A stretch of DNA of 64,000 nucleotides from Myotis daubentonii (lineage: Eukaryota; Chordata; Mammalia; Chiroptera; Vespertilionidae). The stretch lies in NCBI RefSeq assembly GCF_963259705.1, contig NC_081844.1:103256671-103320670 (forward strand), read 5' to 3'. Numbering within the stretch: the stretch's first letter is position 1; each line of letters opens with the position of its first letter. This document shows positions 11,807 through 24,740 of this stretch, in pieces. Under the pieces are notes generated by a model. That model was not told the DNA's origin, searched no databases, and saw only the letters and a program-made list of their open reading frames with translations. Made by a program: the position numbers and the translations under genes.

Positions 11807-14167
11807 CTTCACATGCTCGTCTTGGGTGGCACTGGGCTTTGCTCAATGTCAACCTCATTCAAGGACATAAGCCTATGGAACCTCCACTACCAGACCAGGA
11901 CTAGTTCTCAGCAGGGCAGGAAAAAAAAAAAAAGGAGAAGGTGGTGAATTGTCCACCTATCCCTAAGAATTCTGCTTGGGAGTGACACATGTCATTTAAG
12001 CCCCTCTCCTATGGACCAAAGCAGGTCATCCTAACTTCAGTGGGGCAGGAAGTAGAATCCTGTGATGCCCCTGGTTGGAGGAACACCAGATATGTCCATG
12101 AAAAGCCCTGATCACTTACAGTAAAGTGTTGGGATGCCCGTCCTCCTGGCTAGTCTTTGTGAGCACCCTTCATTCTTTTCCGGAAAGCAACCCTTAAGGA
12201 TCTTACATGAATGGTCGGACTGCCCTTCTGAAAGTCCCCGCCACCAGCAGTGAGGAAGTACCCATTTGATTTACTTGATCTGGTGCATAAACTGGGTATT
12301 ATCATTGTTTACTCTTTGTCAGATTGAAAGGTAGATGTTATGTTGTCTTTTAAATGCAGCCTTTTGATAGCCTGCATTGCTTTTGTTAAGACCCACACCC
12401 CAAAAATAGAGAGTTGACCTAAGCTAGTCAGAACCTACCGGCTTGAATTCTTTATGGGAGTGGTGTGTGTAAGGAAGCCTGGCACATCTTGCCAGATCTC
12501 TGCAATCCTACAAACCGTGTCGGATTTGCTCAGCCCAGTTCTAGAGAGGAAACATCAGACTTTCCAAAGGAATCAGAACCTGACCCAGCTAGAGTGTGAG
12601 GCACCCAGTACGCCTCAGAGGCCGCGGCTGCGAGTCAGGATCCGGTAGTTAAGGCAGAGAGCAAGCCATCTGGCAGTTACTCCCTGATTGCGGCGGGTGT
12701 GTCAAGCCAAGTGCAGTCCTCTGCGAGAACAAGTCAATAATCGGCAAATTAGGTTCATGATTAGCCCCAGACAACAAGACATCATTCCCGCTTGGGAGCC
12801 CTGCCGAGACCTTGCCTTCTCCACAGTCCTGTTTAGCAAATATTACCAATGCCTATTTCATCTCTCTTATGGATGGAGCCAGGAGCCCAGTGACTTCCAG
12901 AGGCCTTCCAGCTGCAGGGGGTTGATTGGAGGGTGGGACTGGGGATTGAACGGCAGGAGCACGGAAGGGGACCGCTGTTGACCCGAGCGCTTTCCACTGG
13001 GATGCGTCTGTGGACTGGGAAGCAAAACTAGCCACACAGTAAAAAATGACAGCAGGGAGCTATTTAAAAGACCACAAATTGCCCCATGATCACACCCACT
13101 AAATGCAAATATGGCAGCTCCAGCATGTGTGGACAAAGATCAAACATTCCCATTTGTCCTCATCAGGGGTTGATGAATTCCCCTCAATGGCCCTTTTTAA
13201 AAGTGAATTTGTAGATGGCGATGAGTGGTGTCAGCTTTGGTCACCTCGGGGTATCCCTCTCCAGCTTGAAAACTTATTTGACAAGAAATTCTCTTCTTTG
13301 TTCCTGTCTTGCTTGCCAAAGAAGTAAATTGCACACGTTTCCATTAGAGGCGGCACTAACCGGGTCCCTGGGACAGAGTCGCCCGAGTTCCTGAGCGTCC
13401 TGGTTCTGTCATGTCCTGGTTCTGTTACTGTGCCACCCTCCTTGCACCCTCCCCATGCCCGTTCACCAGGCAGATGGGCTGTCCCTGGACCTCATCCTTC
13501 CAGGGGACTGTGGGCTGTGAGCCTGCTGTGGAGGGAACACCCGGGCTGCACTGGCAGCTCCCAGAGCAATTGCATTTCACTTTGAAGGAGGCACGTTTGA
13601 CAGGCATGTCTGCAGACCTCCCTTTCCAAAGTCCTTGCACTGTGTGTGGAGAAAGAGTTTGTGAAACCAAGAGAATCTTGGATTCTTCTGTGCTGGACCG
13701 AACATGCTTTCTGAAAGCTCTTTCTCAAGACCCTGTCTGATTAACTGGTGGCATCAGCACAGGAAGCGAAGCTGCCACTCCAGAGGGTGGGTACCCTCCG
13801 GGGCAGCCACCACGGAGAGCTAAGGAGTAATCTCAGGGGTGGCTCGAGTCTTTCGAGAGACGGGTCTTGACAGAGGCGCAGGGAGGACACTGTGAATGCT
13901 TTTCCAGAGGGTCATGCTCGGGGAGAAAGACAGAAACAAAACGCATAAATAAGTCAGAGGGGGCAGCACCCAATCACCTTGTAGACTGAGCAGAGTCTCA
14001 GAGGTACTGTAGTTCGGCACTTTGCAAAATTTCTGGGCAAAGACCTTTATCTTCTAATGAAATCTTATATAGAACCCCATATATAAGTGGATAAAGTGAC
14101 AGCTGTATATTTTATAGTCTAAACCCATATTTGTTACTATAATGTTAATCTCTGTATATGTATGTTC

Positions 14168-14210
14168 ATTATATATGGGGGGGAGGGGAGAGAGAGAGAG
14201 AGAGAGACAC
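14168..14210. repeat. G-rich and (GA)n simple repeat
   Basis: A G-run interrupted by A is followed by about nine GA units. Confidence 0.85.
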
Positions 14211-15295
14211 TAAACTACGGTGGTCACCTCTAGGAATAGGTGAGGAGAACAGGACTGAGAATTAGGTTTGAAAAGTACTTGTTTTATTTGTAATAAAGCA
14301 TTTAAGGTAAGGCGAGCTCCCTTCCCATCTGCCGCAACTGCACTCACAAAGACTGAAAGTAAATGTGACAAAATGTTAAGGTTTATTCATTTGAGTAGCT
14401 GAAATATGGGTATTTTCTACCATAGTCTTTGCACTTTTCTTCATTTTCGTAATTGCTGTCTCTTTAAGAAAAGCAAATCTGTGACAAGCTTGAGTCTGTT
14501 TTGAGCAAAACAAGCGTTGAGAGACTATAGAGGATGACGTGATCTTTATATTCATTTCATTTATGCGCTTCGTTTTGTTTGCAGTTTTGAGAAAAATCAC
14601 AATGAATGTCTGCAAGTAGTTGCAAGCAGCAGGTTTTTTTTTCTTAATTGTCTTTTGTAAAAGACTCTGGCTACTCTTCAATTCAGTTGATCCACACTTT
14701 TGAGGGGGGGGGGGAATGATTGTTTGAAGATTAAATCACTTCAAATATCTAACAACTACTTTCTTGCCTTAGATACACAAGTAGAGAAGTTGCACCCCCA
14801 AACTTTTCTAAAATCAGCTTTGAAACCCTTTATTTTTAAAAATTGTCATTATGGGAGATGTCACATGTTCATTGGAAATTGCATCCCTGGCTTAACGTCC
14901 TGGCATGACCTTGTACCCCTGCCCTGCCTGGCACTTGGTTGAACAGGGGTCACCAGAGCAGGAGCTTATACAACTCTGAGCAGATACACATCCACGAGCG
15001 TTCAGAGACGAGTGCTTGAAACTTCCTAATACGCAGCAGAGGTAATGGAGTTCAAACCCACATTGGAAAATGTTAGGAAAAGAGTTACTCCAGGATCTTC
15101 GCAGCAAGTACTGGCTGTGAAATATTCACGGAAGGCCCCCTCAGGAAGGCTGTTCCCTAGGGAAGCAAAAGTTATTGTAAGTCACAAATGCCCATTCATC
15201 ATCTGATCACTCATAGGAGATGCTCTCCAGGCAGAGGTCCCGCCCCAGGTGGCGCTAGCCATGGTGATCACAGGCAGCATCGCTGGAGGGCTCCG

Positions 15296-15410
15296 ACGTG
15301 CCAAGGACTGTTGTCACACGAGTAACCTTAGCTGATCGTCACAGCAGCCCTGGGAGGGAGGCAGCCCCACTTGACACAGGAAAGAACCGAGGGTCACAGA
15401 GCTGGTGTGT
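15296..15410 (-). mobile_element. MIR SINE (weak)
   Basis: The sequence cacagcagccctgggaggga, then aaagaaccgagggtcacaga and gctggtgtgtagtggacatg, is a diverged antisense MIR. Confidence 0.45.
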
Positions 15411-16309
15411 AGTGGACATGGCAGTCAGGCGCGTCTTCTGTCTCCTCTCTGTGGGCAGTGTTCCCAGGAGCATCCTCAGTGCAGCGTAGACATGGTCACT
15501 GATGAAGTACAATGGCCACTCAGGCCCCAAACGGGAATTGCAGTCCCGTGTAAGGGATGCTGGAGGTCTGGGGTCTGCCTTAATGGGCCAGGGGGAGCCT
15601 GGGTGAATGTGGGTCTGGCCGAGGAAGCACCATTAAATGCTGCAACGGAGGGAAGGAACCGAGGTGACAGGAGGCACCTCCAAGGGGGAGATTGTGATCA
15701 GGTAAAGAGCAGCCGTGGAAAGTTTGAGGAAAGCATCCAATATGCTTACAGACGGACTCCTGAGTGTGTTGGGCCAGTCAAGCCGGAGGGATGCTGTATT
15801 GTTCTCGAGTGGTTCATCGATTCTGAGATGCGTGTGAGTGCGCGTGAGGCTGGTCTTCTGACATCTCTGAAAACAGGATGTGTTTTGCAATCGATGAAGC
15901 TGAGAGACAATGAAATGTTGGGTGTCACATTTCTGCGAGTGTATGAAAACTCGGTGTTTGCTCTGACAATTGAAGTGTAGTTGCAGATATAGCCTGAATT
16001 TTCCTAAATATGAGATTTTTTTTAAGTTTCATAATTAGTTCTATTTTTCAAGATAAAGTCCTCATCAATAATTTTCTCATTGGTTAAAAAAAAAAAAACA
16101 CATTCATTTTAAGTGTCCTTTTTACTAATTCCAAATATCCTCAGATAACTAGATCTTATTGTACATACCAAGTCAGTGTGGAGATTTAAATATATTTTTA
16201 AGATATATAAATATACAAAATGAGATAAAGTTTAAATAAACATTCTGTGGAATGCCTGTGCTGCTCTTCAGATACAAACAAGCTTAGACATAAGAGTGTG
16301 GGCCAGTCC

Positions 16310-16530
16310 AGACTGTCTGGCCTCGAATTTCAACTTCCAGTACCTCCAAGCTGTGTGACCTTGGACAAGTCAGGCAGCCTCTCTGGGCCTCAGTTACCTC
16401 AGCTGTAAAATGGGGATAAGACAATTATACATTCACAGCATTGCAGTAAGATGTAAATGAAGTCATCTGTAGAAAGCACTCAGAACCATGCTGGCATGCA
16501 GAAATGATATAAGCTATTATTTGCATGTTT
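16310..16530 (+). mobile_element. MIR SINE, near full length
   Basis: The sequence gctgtgtgaccttggacaag, ctcagctgtaaaatggggat, gcactcagaaccatgctggc and a final gctattatt cover most of MIR. Confidence 0.75.
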
Positions 16531-16566
16531 TTCAAAGCATCCATAATGCAAGCCCCACAAGCCCCC

Positions 16567-16588
16567 AAACAAAACAAAACAAAACAAA
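16567..16588. repeat. (AAAAC)n short tandem repeat
   Basis: About four caaaa units. Confidence 0.8.
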
Positions 16589-16599
16589 TTTCAATTGTG

Positions 16600-17005
16600 T
16601 TTTTTTAAGGTAACTTTTATTTGTGTTTTTCTCATAAAAGCAATATAGTGATGTTAGGAAAAATAGAAAGCATTAACATATTTAGTATATTTTCCAGTTT
16701 TCTGTTCACATATTGCAATCATTTTTATAAATACAGGATCATAGCATGCATACTGTTTTTATCCTGCTTAATAATACAGAGGGAACATCTTTTTAAATCT
16801 GAGTATTCTTCCAGGAACTCATTTTAAATGCCTCAAAAATAATTCATTGTGTAGATTTAAATTTTTTTAACCAACTCTTATCAACACTGTAATCATTCTA
16901 CAGTAAACATCCTTGCAGGTATACTTTTGTGTATTTTTAAATAATTTCCTTATGATGAATTCTTAAGAATGAAATTGCTAGCTCAAAGGAGTTACAATAT
17001 GTCAG
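16600..17005 (-). mobile_element. Old LINE-1 fragment, antisense (probable)
   Basis: The stretch acagtaaacatccttgcagg, then a T-rich part and gaatgaaattgctagctcaa, resembles the antisense of an L1 ORF2 3' segment. It is highly diverged and the boundaries are approximate. Confidence 0.5.
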
Positions 17006-17034
17006 GCTTTTATATCAATAATAATAATACCCAT

Positions 17035-17190
17035 AAGAATAGCTCACAGTGAGCATGCTTACCATGAGTTGGGCCAGACTCACCGTGACCCTCAGAGGTG
17101 GGTAATTCTCTTATCCTCATCCTGAGGATGAGAGGGCAGAGACTCAGGGAGTTGACATAACTTGCCCAAGGTCACACACACTGTTGTCTG
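17035..17190 (-). mobile_element. MIR SINE
   Basis: The sequence tgagttgggccagactcacc leads into gacataacttgcccaaggtc and acacac, an antisense MIR. Confidence 0.65.
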
Positions 17191-17829
17191 ATGAAAGGTC
17201 AGGCCAGGCTTTGGGAGGAACCGACCAGTGCCTGGGATCTGTCCCTCTGTAGTCCTCGGGAAATCATTCATCGACTGGACACATTCCCCATTTGCTCCCT
17301 CTCCTCGGGAATACATTTGATTCATGTTCACAACCAGCCCACAACAAGACCCTCCTGTTGACCTTGGGCGGGCGAGGAACCAAACATGACCTTTTGGATA
17401 AGCCATTGGCTAAAGACAAAGATGAGAACATGCAGTAAATAGGAAATCACATCGGCGAGGCCCTGAGAGGTTGACCTCCATTCTTCTGGCCTCGTAGTAG
17501 AGCTTCGGTACATCTTGGAGCAGCCTTGAGATGGTCACCAGGATCCCGACACTGTTTCTCACTTGGTCTTCAGAGCAATACCTTCCACTCTTCTCCTGGC
17601 TTGGATCAAAAGGTAGCGTGATGGGGGCATGGCCTTGTGGGAAGATGAACTATAAAATCAGTCCATGCATGCACGCAACAAATATTCACTGAAGAACGAT
17701 GCAGAGACGAACGCCATCAGCTCTGCCTTCGAGGAGATGTGGACCTGGCGAGTGGAGTGAGGATGGCAGCAGCATCGTCGGGCCGTGAGATGCAGTACTG
17801 GGAGAAAGATAAGAGCTAGCTCTCGAATA

Positions 17830-17985
17830 AGCCTGGGCTGAATGTGAATCTTATCTGTGCTACGTTGTATGTCTGTGATGAGTCTCCGCATTCAGTTTTG
17901 CCATCCGTAAAATAAGGACCACAGCCCATCAGGTTGTTGTGAGAATAAATGAGATAATGCCCAGCAAATAGAAAGCACCCTATGG
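17830..17985 (+). mobile_element. MIR SINE
   Basis: The sequence ttgccatccgtaaaataagg, gttgttgtgagaataaatga and cagcaaatagaaagcaccc fits the 3' half of MIR. Confidence 0.6.
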
Positions 17986-18684
17986 AGATCAGTCAATCCA
18001 TCTGACTGGTTCACAGCCCTTACAGCTCACTCACAGGTAACTTAGCAACCCGCAGTCTCTGCAGGGAGAAGGCAAGGCCTCGGGCTGAAACCAGCGGTGA
18101 TAGGAAGACTGACTTTCAGCTGGTCCTCCTGAAGCCTCTAATCCAGATCACAAAGATCGGGGGCTTCTGACTCAGCCCAGAGATTCCTGTCTCCTCTCCA
18201 TCCTTTTATAAATGTGGGAGGTGGCTAGGTGCTAGGGCACCAGGCACAATGCATCCGGCCATGCCTAGCCCCAGCACAGCTCTTGTGGGATGGGAGAAGG
18301 CGGACAGCATGCTAGCTCTGTGCTATTGTACATTTCTTGGAGCCAATGCACGTATCATCTACAGAGGCTGTTCCTGTTGGGGCACAATTAACGCATCACT
18401 TGTTAGCTGTTACTGTTACTAAAGAGTTGGGTACAGGAGGTTTAAGAGCATAAAAATAGGTCACCAGGCCTAACTGGTGTGGGATCTTAGGACGGCTTCC
18501 TGAGGGAAGTGTTACCCAAGTGCCACCACTGACCGACACCTGACATGTTATCTCACTTCACCCTCCCAGAAACGCTATTCTAATCCCCATTTCTCTGGAG
18601 AGAACAAAGGCTGCTAGAGTCGTTAAGTAGCATAGCCAGTGCCATGGACCACAGTTGGTGGCCAAGCGAGACCTTGAACTTGGA

Positions 18685-18830
18685 TTCAACCCTGTCCTGC
18701 CTCAGCTTCCTCATATGCAAAGTGGAGATAATGATGCATATTCAGTGGGGCTATTGTAAGCATTAGAGAAGGGAGCACACATGAATCACTTAGAACAGTG
18801 CCCTGGGCTTATTAAATGTTACCTCATTGT
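18685..18830 (+). mobile_element. MIR SINE
   Basis: The sequence cctcagcttcctcatatgca, then atgatgcatattcagtgggg and cttagaacagtgccctgggc, fits MIR. The 120 bp before it may be a second, antisense, very decayed copy. Confidence 0.6.
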
Positions 18831-18984
18831 GTCACCTGAGCAACTAGTAAACAAAAATACAGGAAAACTGCACAGTATTTACTGAAATCTCCTAAAAGCA
18901 TTTCCTAAAGAGGTCATGTCCTCCCGGTAGTTGTATCACCAAAACTCCGCTATGATGGTATAGACTTCTCTTTGGGTGTATTTC

Positions 18985-19300
18985 CTTTGGGCCTAGATGT
19001 TTTTCATTCATTCAAGAAAAGGGGTGTGGACTGTAACTTAGGAGATAAGTGACTTTTTGGAGAGGGATGAGATTTGACTGAGAATGGGAAAAGGAGAAGT
19101 GATAGAGGTGTTTAGAACGGGTGGCCAGGGATGTCCTTTCTGAGGTCATGAAGTTTAGGCAGGTCAGGACTGGCAAGAAGCAGGCCGCTGTATGAAGATG
19201 GGGAGGAAGAGCAGGCCAGGCAAGAGGCATTCGCTTGTGCAAAGGCCCTGACGGCAATGTGCTTTGCATGTTCCTGGAAAAGAGGTATGAGCTGTGTGGC
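18985..19300 (-). mobile_element. L2-type ancient LINE fragment (probable)
   Basis: It contains gtggccagggatgtcctttc, caagaggcattcgcttgtgc and aaaggccctgacggcaatgt, matching the common L2-type sequence with 'gtgcaaaggccctgaggcag'. Boundaries are approximate. Confidence 0.55.
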
Positions 19301-19519
19301 TGGAACACCAGGAGGAGTTAGGAGGTTGGCAAAAGGAACAGCCAACACCCATCCTCGGGTGCCCCATCCGCTTCTGCTAAAGTCTGACCCTCACACTTCT
19401 GAGCTCTGCCTTCCTCCCCCGTCTCTGCTCAGAGGCATGTGAGGACACCTCCACACCAGGCCAGCCGCCAGCGATGCTGGCAGCTATAGCCGGGTTCTTG
19501 GAAAACTTGAGTGAGTCCA

Positions 19520-19695
19520 AGTTCAAGTCCTTGCTTGGCCACCAACCTTGGTCAATGGCACTGGCTGTGCTACTTAACATCTCTACAGCCACTGTTCTCC
19601 AGAGAAATGGGGATGAGAATAGCATTTCTGGGAGGATGAAGTGAGATAACATGTCAGCATTTGCCATTATACCTGACACATAGCAGGTGCCCAGA
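19520..19695 (+). mobile_element. MIR SINE
   Basis: The sequence tccttgcttggccaccaacc, gtgctacttaacatctctac and acctgacacatagcaggtgc fits MIR. Confidence 0.6.
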
Positions 19696-19785
19696 AAAAA
19701 AATAATAATGTTTTCTCACTTTTGATGATTACTTTTTCTACTGCTGCATGAGGTCATGTGATGAAAGAATCAAGAATTCTATCAT

Positions 19786-20010
19786 GGCCTGCCTGGTGTT
19801 GCTCAGTGGTTGAGCGTGGGCGCATGAACCAAGAGGTCACAGTTCGATTCCTGGGCAGAGCACATGCCCGGGTTGCAGGCTCAATCCCCAGTAGGGGACC
19901 GGCAGGAGGCAGCTGATTGATGTTTCTCTCTCATCAGTGTTTCTATCTCTCCATCCATTTCCCTTCCTCTCTCTAAAATCAATTAAAAAAAATTTTTTTT
20001 TAAAAAAAAG
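19786..20010 (+). mobile_element. VES SINE (bat tRNA-derived)
   Basis: The tRNA-like head has gctcagtggttgagcg (A box) and agttcgattcctggg (B box), followed by the VES body gcaggaggcagctgattgat, a TC-rich block and an A/T-rich tail. A second copy follows directly. Confidence 0.85.
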
Positions 20011-20011
20011 G

Positions 20012-20262
20012 AGGCTGAAACCGGTTTGGCTCAGTGGATAGAGCGTCGGCCTGCGGACTGAAAGGTCCCGGGTTCGATTCCGGTCAAGGGCATGTACCTG
20101 GGTTGTGGGCACATCCCCAGTGGGGGATGTGCAGGAGGTGGCTGATCGATGTTTCTCTCTCATCGATGTTTCTGACTCTCTATCTCTCTCCCTTCCTCTC
20201 TGTAAAAAATCAATAAAATATATTTTTTTAAAAATAAATAAATAAAAAAAATAAAAAAAGGA
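20012..20262 (+). mobile_element. VES SINE (bat tRNA-derived), tandem to previous copy
   Basis: The head aaccggtttggctcagtgg has an intact B box, gggttcgattccgg. The body gatcgatgtttctctctc and tail aaaaaatcaataaaatata follow. It is one of the least decayed copies in the window. Confidence 0.88.
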
Positions 20263-22049
20263 GAATCCCATCATGTAGCTGTCTTCCTCTTTGCTCCTTA
20301 TTTTAAGGTGCTGTGTTTGGATCTTCTCTGTCTTCATCTACTTGATGCTTGTCTGTGGAGTCTGACACATGAGTTGTCACAATCTACAAACATAGATACT
20401 GTGTCATCTCAGCCTAGGGGCCCTCATGGATGGTAGAGGAGTGAGTGGTCCTGGCAGTGCCTGCAGCTGGGCCAGTCGGCATCGCATGAAGTGACTCATA
20501 GGTAGAACTGAGCATCAAAACCTGAAAAAGGCAGGTGGGGCCACGCTAAGGGAAGCCAGCCCCCATTGGGCACATCTCTGCCCTGTCATCCTTCCATGCT
20601 TCCCTTAACACTCAGCCTCTTTGAAGGAGAGACAGAAATCGTGCAGAGCTTTAATGAGGAATAAGCCGGGCGCACTTTGCCACAGGCCTGGCTGGAGGCA
20701 GAAGGAAGTTCGCGGGCCCTCACGAGTGACCCACCACTGCCGGTCGGCACTGGATGCGAAAAGAAACCCCGTGGCAATGTGGCTTCAAGTAGCCCTCGCT
20801 CACACACGCCGCTTCCCTGCAAACCTACCCACAGCCGAGCATGCCCTGCCATCTGAGGTAGAATCCACATCCAACATGGGTGGGAAATGTCAGCATTTAT
20901 CGCTTCTCCCATCCACGTTGACCCTCACCAGCAGATGGTCCAGATAGCAGTCAAGCTATTTTTCCCCTCTCCCGGGGTCCCGGGCGCAGGAATAACATCT
21001 TCCTGAAGGGCATGAGTCTGTCCTTCACCTTGCCCTCCTTGGCAGGTGTGTATCCGAGTGGCTTCCAGAAGCATCTCTGCTGCACTCGCCCTGCCTGCGA
21101 GTGCCTTCACTTCTGGGACAGTGACAGGCCCACTCCGCGGTCCAACCTCCTCTGCTCTCTTCCAGCTCCTCTGGAAGCCACTCAGTTACCTTAATTACCA
21201 TTCCTCCTCGGTCTCTGCCCAGAAGGAGAGCGGGGAGGGTTATAATTGGATCAAATATTTGCTGTGGTTTATTTCTCTGCCTCTCAAGCGCTCGTAAAAG
21301 TTGCATTTTCATGTCACTTTGGGGTATGACTGATGACTCAAAGGCACAGCCCTTGAATTGCATGCCAACGAAGGCCAAGGAAAATGAGAGAACTTTGGGG
21401 GGGGAGGGGTGTTTATTTGGGGTTCTGTGCTTTAGTGCCAAGTCGAGAGAGACAAGCTGCCTTGGGAGACAGACCTCCTCCTGCAGCCAGCCCGTGCGCA
21501 CATACCCCCCTTCCTGGGATTTGATCACGGGCCCCTAATCCTCGTCCAGGGCTTCTGCACATCTATGAGGCAGAATGTGCTGTGGAGCAACCTTCTTAGT
21601 CAACCAAGCACAACCCTGTCCCCTGAGCATCCCATATCCAGGACTGAGCCTGATGGGTCTCTGAAGCAGAGGTGACAGATGTCCCTGGTTCTAAGCCCGA
21701 GCAATCAATCCCTAGTGCAGGGACATAGAGAAGGAACTCTGGCCAGGGCCTGAGCTTTTGGAAAATGGCCTCCTTTGAGTGTCTGCCAGGCCGCCGTCTA
21801 GGCATCGGGGCGAGCTGAGACTCCCCCGGACCAGATGGCCTCGGCGCTAACCAGCTCCTCACTGCGTTCCTGCTCCCCGGCCCTGGAAGGTCCTCTCTGT
21901 GTTTGGCCAGGCTGATCCTCCTTGTGTTTCTAGCCTCCAGCCCTTCCTCAGGTTACAGCAGCTGTGACTGATGCTATGTGATGCTGGTTGGTACGTGTTA
22001 ACCTACGAATAGAGTAACTATAGTTTCCAAACCAGCACACTTTCTAGAG

Positions 22050-22483
22050 CAATGGTTCTCAACCTTCTGGCCCTTTAAATACAGTTCCTCATGTTGTGAC
22101 CCAAACATAAAATTATTTTTGTTGCTACTTCATAACTGTAATGTTGCTACTGTTATGAATCATAATGTAAATATCTGATATGCAGGATGGTCTAAGGCAG
22201 CCGTGGGCAAACTACGGCCCGCGGGCCGGATGCGGCCCGTTTGAAATGAATAAAACTATTGAAAAAAAAGACCATACCCTTTTATGTAATGATGTTTACT
22301 TTGAATTTATATTAGTTCACACAAACACTCCATCCATGCTTTTGTTCCGGCCCTCCGGTCCAGTTTAAGAACCCATTGTGGCCCTCGAGTCAAAAAGTTT
22401 GCCCACCCCTGGTCTAAGGCGACCCCCATGAAAGGGTCCTTCGACAGCCAAAGGGGTCGCGACCCACAGGTTGAGAACCGCTG
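22050..22483 (+). mobile_element. hAT element, SPIN/URR1-like, interrupted by a second hAT
   Basis: The ends are caatggttctcaacc and ggttgagaaccgctg, with perfect 8-bp duplications ttctagag at 22042-22049 and 22484-22491. The interior is the same family as the element at 4289, in the opposite orientation. It is split by an unrelated 214-bp element. Confidence 0.85.
22198..22411 (+). mobile_element. Second hAT element nested inside the first
   Basis: It starts CAGCCGTGGGCAAACTACGG and ends GCCCACCCCTG. Perfect 8-bp target duplications (gtctaagg) lie at 22190-22197 and 22412-22419. 214 bp, non-coding. Not the same family as its host element. The family name is uncertain. Confidence 0.85.
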
Positions 22484-23424
22484 TTCTAGAGGGAAAGAAG
22501 GAACAGGAGGTATAAACTGGGACACTCCTGGGTGAACTGGGTGAACTCGACTCCCCACCAATAATAGGTTGGAACTTTTCCAACAGAGGATGCTGCCATT
22601 CCTTGCTGGGGGTTCTCTTACCACCCCCTAAGACATGGATTCGTTGCTGGGACTGACTACCATCTCGGGGAGTGAGCTGGGAAGGAAGAGAAGCATGAGG
22701 TCAATATCCGGGAAGGCTCTGCTGAAATAACAAATAAGCCTCAACATCCCAGTGGCTTAATTTAATAAGTGGTCCTTGCTCACTTGTGTTACAATTTTGG
22801 GCTCTCCTCCAAGTGTTGATTCTAGGGTCCAGAACACTCCTGTCTTGTGGCGCCCACATCTTGAGCTTTAAGAGTGTCTGTAGGGGACTGCATGGGATGT
22901 TGAACTGAGTACATCCCACAGCTCACGTCCCATTAACTGGAGCACCATCACATCCTTCCATCTGGTGGAAGGAGGCTGGAAAGGAGCCAGACCGGATATG
23001 GACAATGACCGGCAATCACTGCCACAATGGTCACTAAGGAACAGAGTCAAAGGAGAAAGGGACGGAAGGGAAGGAAACAAGCCAAGAGAGCCCTAAGGAA
23101 GAAAGCCCGCATTGTCCATCATCCTACTGGGAACTGGAAAAGTGAGGTCGTAACAGCCTTATGAAGTCACCTCTCAAATTGCGATGATATATATGCATAC
23201 ACAAACACCTTGGGCCACGGTGTCCCACCATAGGCATGTTCTGCACTGGGTGGTGCGTGGTCCCGGGTTGCTGACTGTAACACTACCCTTTCTCTCCCAT
23301 TCAAGAAAGCCCATGAGAAACTAGGAAATTAAAGAACAAGTCTTTATTATTGAATACATGCCAACTTAGTTTCTTTTCAGTGGAACTCATTGACAAATTC
23401 AGTGTTTTATTTGTTTGATATTTA

Positions 23425-23790
23425 ACAAATATTTATTCATTAGACTCCACTGGAGATACATTAGTTACAGCAGTGAATTATAATCATGATAGCAGAAACT
23501 TTTAAGGCATGCTTAGCTGTGGTTTGACGTAGACACTATTATTAGCCCCATATTAAAGGTAAGGAGACTGAGGCGCAGAGAATTTAAAGGGCTTGGGCAA
23601 GTGTCACAGAAGTCACTGGCAGAGCTGGGATTCTAACCCAGGCAGCCTAGCTCCGATGTCCCCACTCTTAACTACTCAGACCCAAACCCCGCCCTCCTGG
23701 AGTTTGCATTCTTCTGAGTAGACTGACAGTAGACATAAAAACAAATTATATCAGTTTAGAGAGTGAGAAGTGCTTTGAAAAAAATTAAGC
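23425..23790 (-). mobile_element. L2-type ancient LINE fragment, split by a MIR
   Basis: The left part is aacaaatatttattcattag with gatacattagttacagcag. The right part resumes at ctcctggagtttgcattctt and runs to gtgagaagtgctttg. A MIR (about 23500-23675) sits between them. Confidence 0.5.
23500..23675 (-). mobile_element. MIR SINE inside an L2-type fragment
   Basis: The sequence ggagactgaggcgcagagaa, gtcactggcagagctgggat and ctctaac-type end cactcttaactactcagac fits antisense MIR. Confidence 0.7.
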
Positions 23791-24534
23791 ACAATAAACG
23801 GACACGGGCTGGGGACGCAGCAGCCACCGTATCATCACAGCCCATGCTCTGTGCGAGAGCCACCGGCTCGTGGATCCTTCCTTAAATGAAAACTGCCCTC
23901 CATGCTTCTGTGGCAGGATGCTGAGGGACCAACCAGAATAAATGTCTTCTCTCTCCTCTGACAAATGCCTCTTCCTGGGGTAATTGGATTGGTGGGACAG
24001 CGAGCACTGCCGTGTGCCCTAAGCCATTTCTGTGCCCCTTGGCCGGTCAGCCAGTCCCAAAAGAGATGACGGATGCCCAAATTAATAATGAGCAATGGCC
24101 CACACACGAAATCACCTTCCCCCAGCGTTTCCTCACGGGGGTGATATCCTGGCCCCAGATGAAGTATATTCTTCTCACCTCAGCACTGAAGCAGTTCCCC
24201 TCATTCCTCTGGCTGACAGCAATTTGTGGGCATGGGTCCTGCTAGCTGGACATTGACAAGGTTGCTAAGGAACAAATGTTTTGGTTACAAAGGCCTCCGA
24301 AAGCAGCATCGCTTTGTCATATCACGTCACATCATTGATTTCGTCCCTTAAAGACAGCCATGACCAATGGGATATGGGTTTGAGGAAAGCTAAATACAAA
24401 CACCCGTTTCCTGAGGAACGGGGGAAATTTCCACTCCCCAAGCAATGACTATCCAACTCCCCCAGGTGTCAAAAGCGAAGATCGTGAGCTTCTCTTCTAT
24501 TATTATGATTTGCAAGTCAGTGACTCACAATCAC

Positions 24535-24740
24535 AAAGTACTTAATTAAATGGTTGTTATTGTCCAGGCACTGCCCTAAGCATTACCTCATGTCATCCTT
24601 ATAGCAACCCAGAAAGGTGGGTGTTAGTGTTCCCTCGCAAGCAAACCAGGAAGAGGGTAAAAGTAGGTTTGCCCAACTTCAAACGGCAGCAGATGGCAGA
24701 GTCAGAATTCAAAACCCTGGTTTGCCTGATGGCAAAACCT
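24535..24740 (-). mobile_element. MIR SINE
   Basis: The sequence gtccaggcactgccctaagc, gtcatccttatagcaaccca and agagtcagaattcaaaaccc fits antisense MIR. Confidence 0.68.

Noticed and set aside
15405..15980. A 191-codon open frame in the intron
   Set aside because: It has no recognisable domain, a non-ATG start and low-complexity content. A frame this long is expected about once by chance in six frames of 64 kb.
20030..20110. A tRNA gene
   Set aside because: A-box and B-box similarity comes from the tRNA-derived head of a VES SINE. There is no matching acceptor stem or tRNA 3' end. The same applies to the other eleven copies.
19837..20337. A 166-codon minus-strand open frame
   Set aside because: It is entirely the antisense of two adjacent VES SINEs (Arg/Glu-rich from the TC block and Phe/Lys from the tails).
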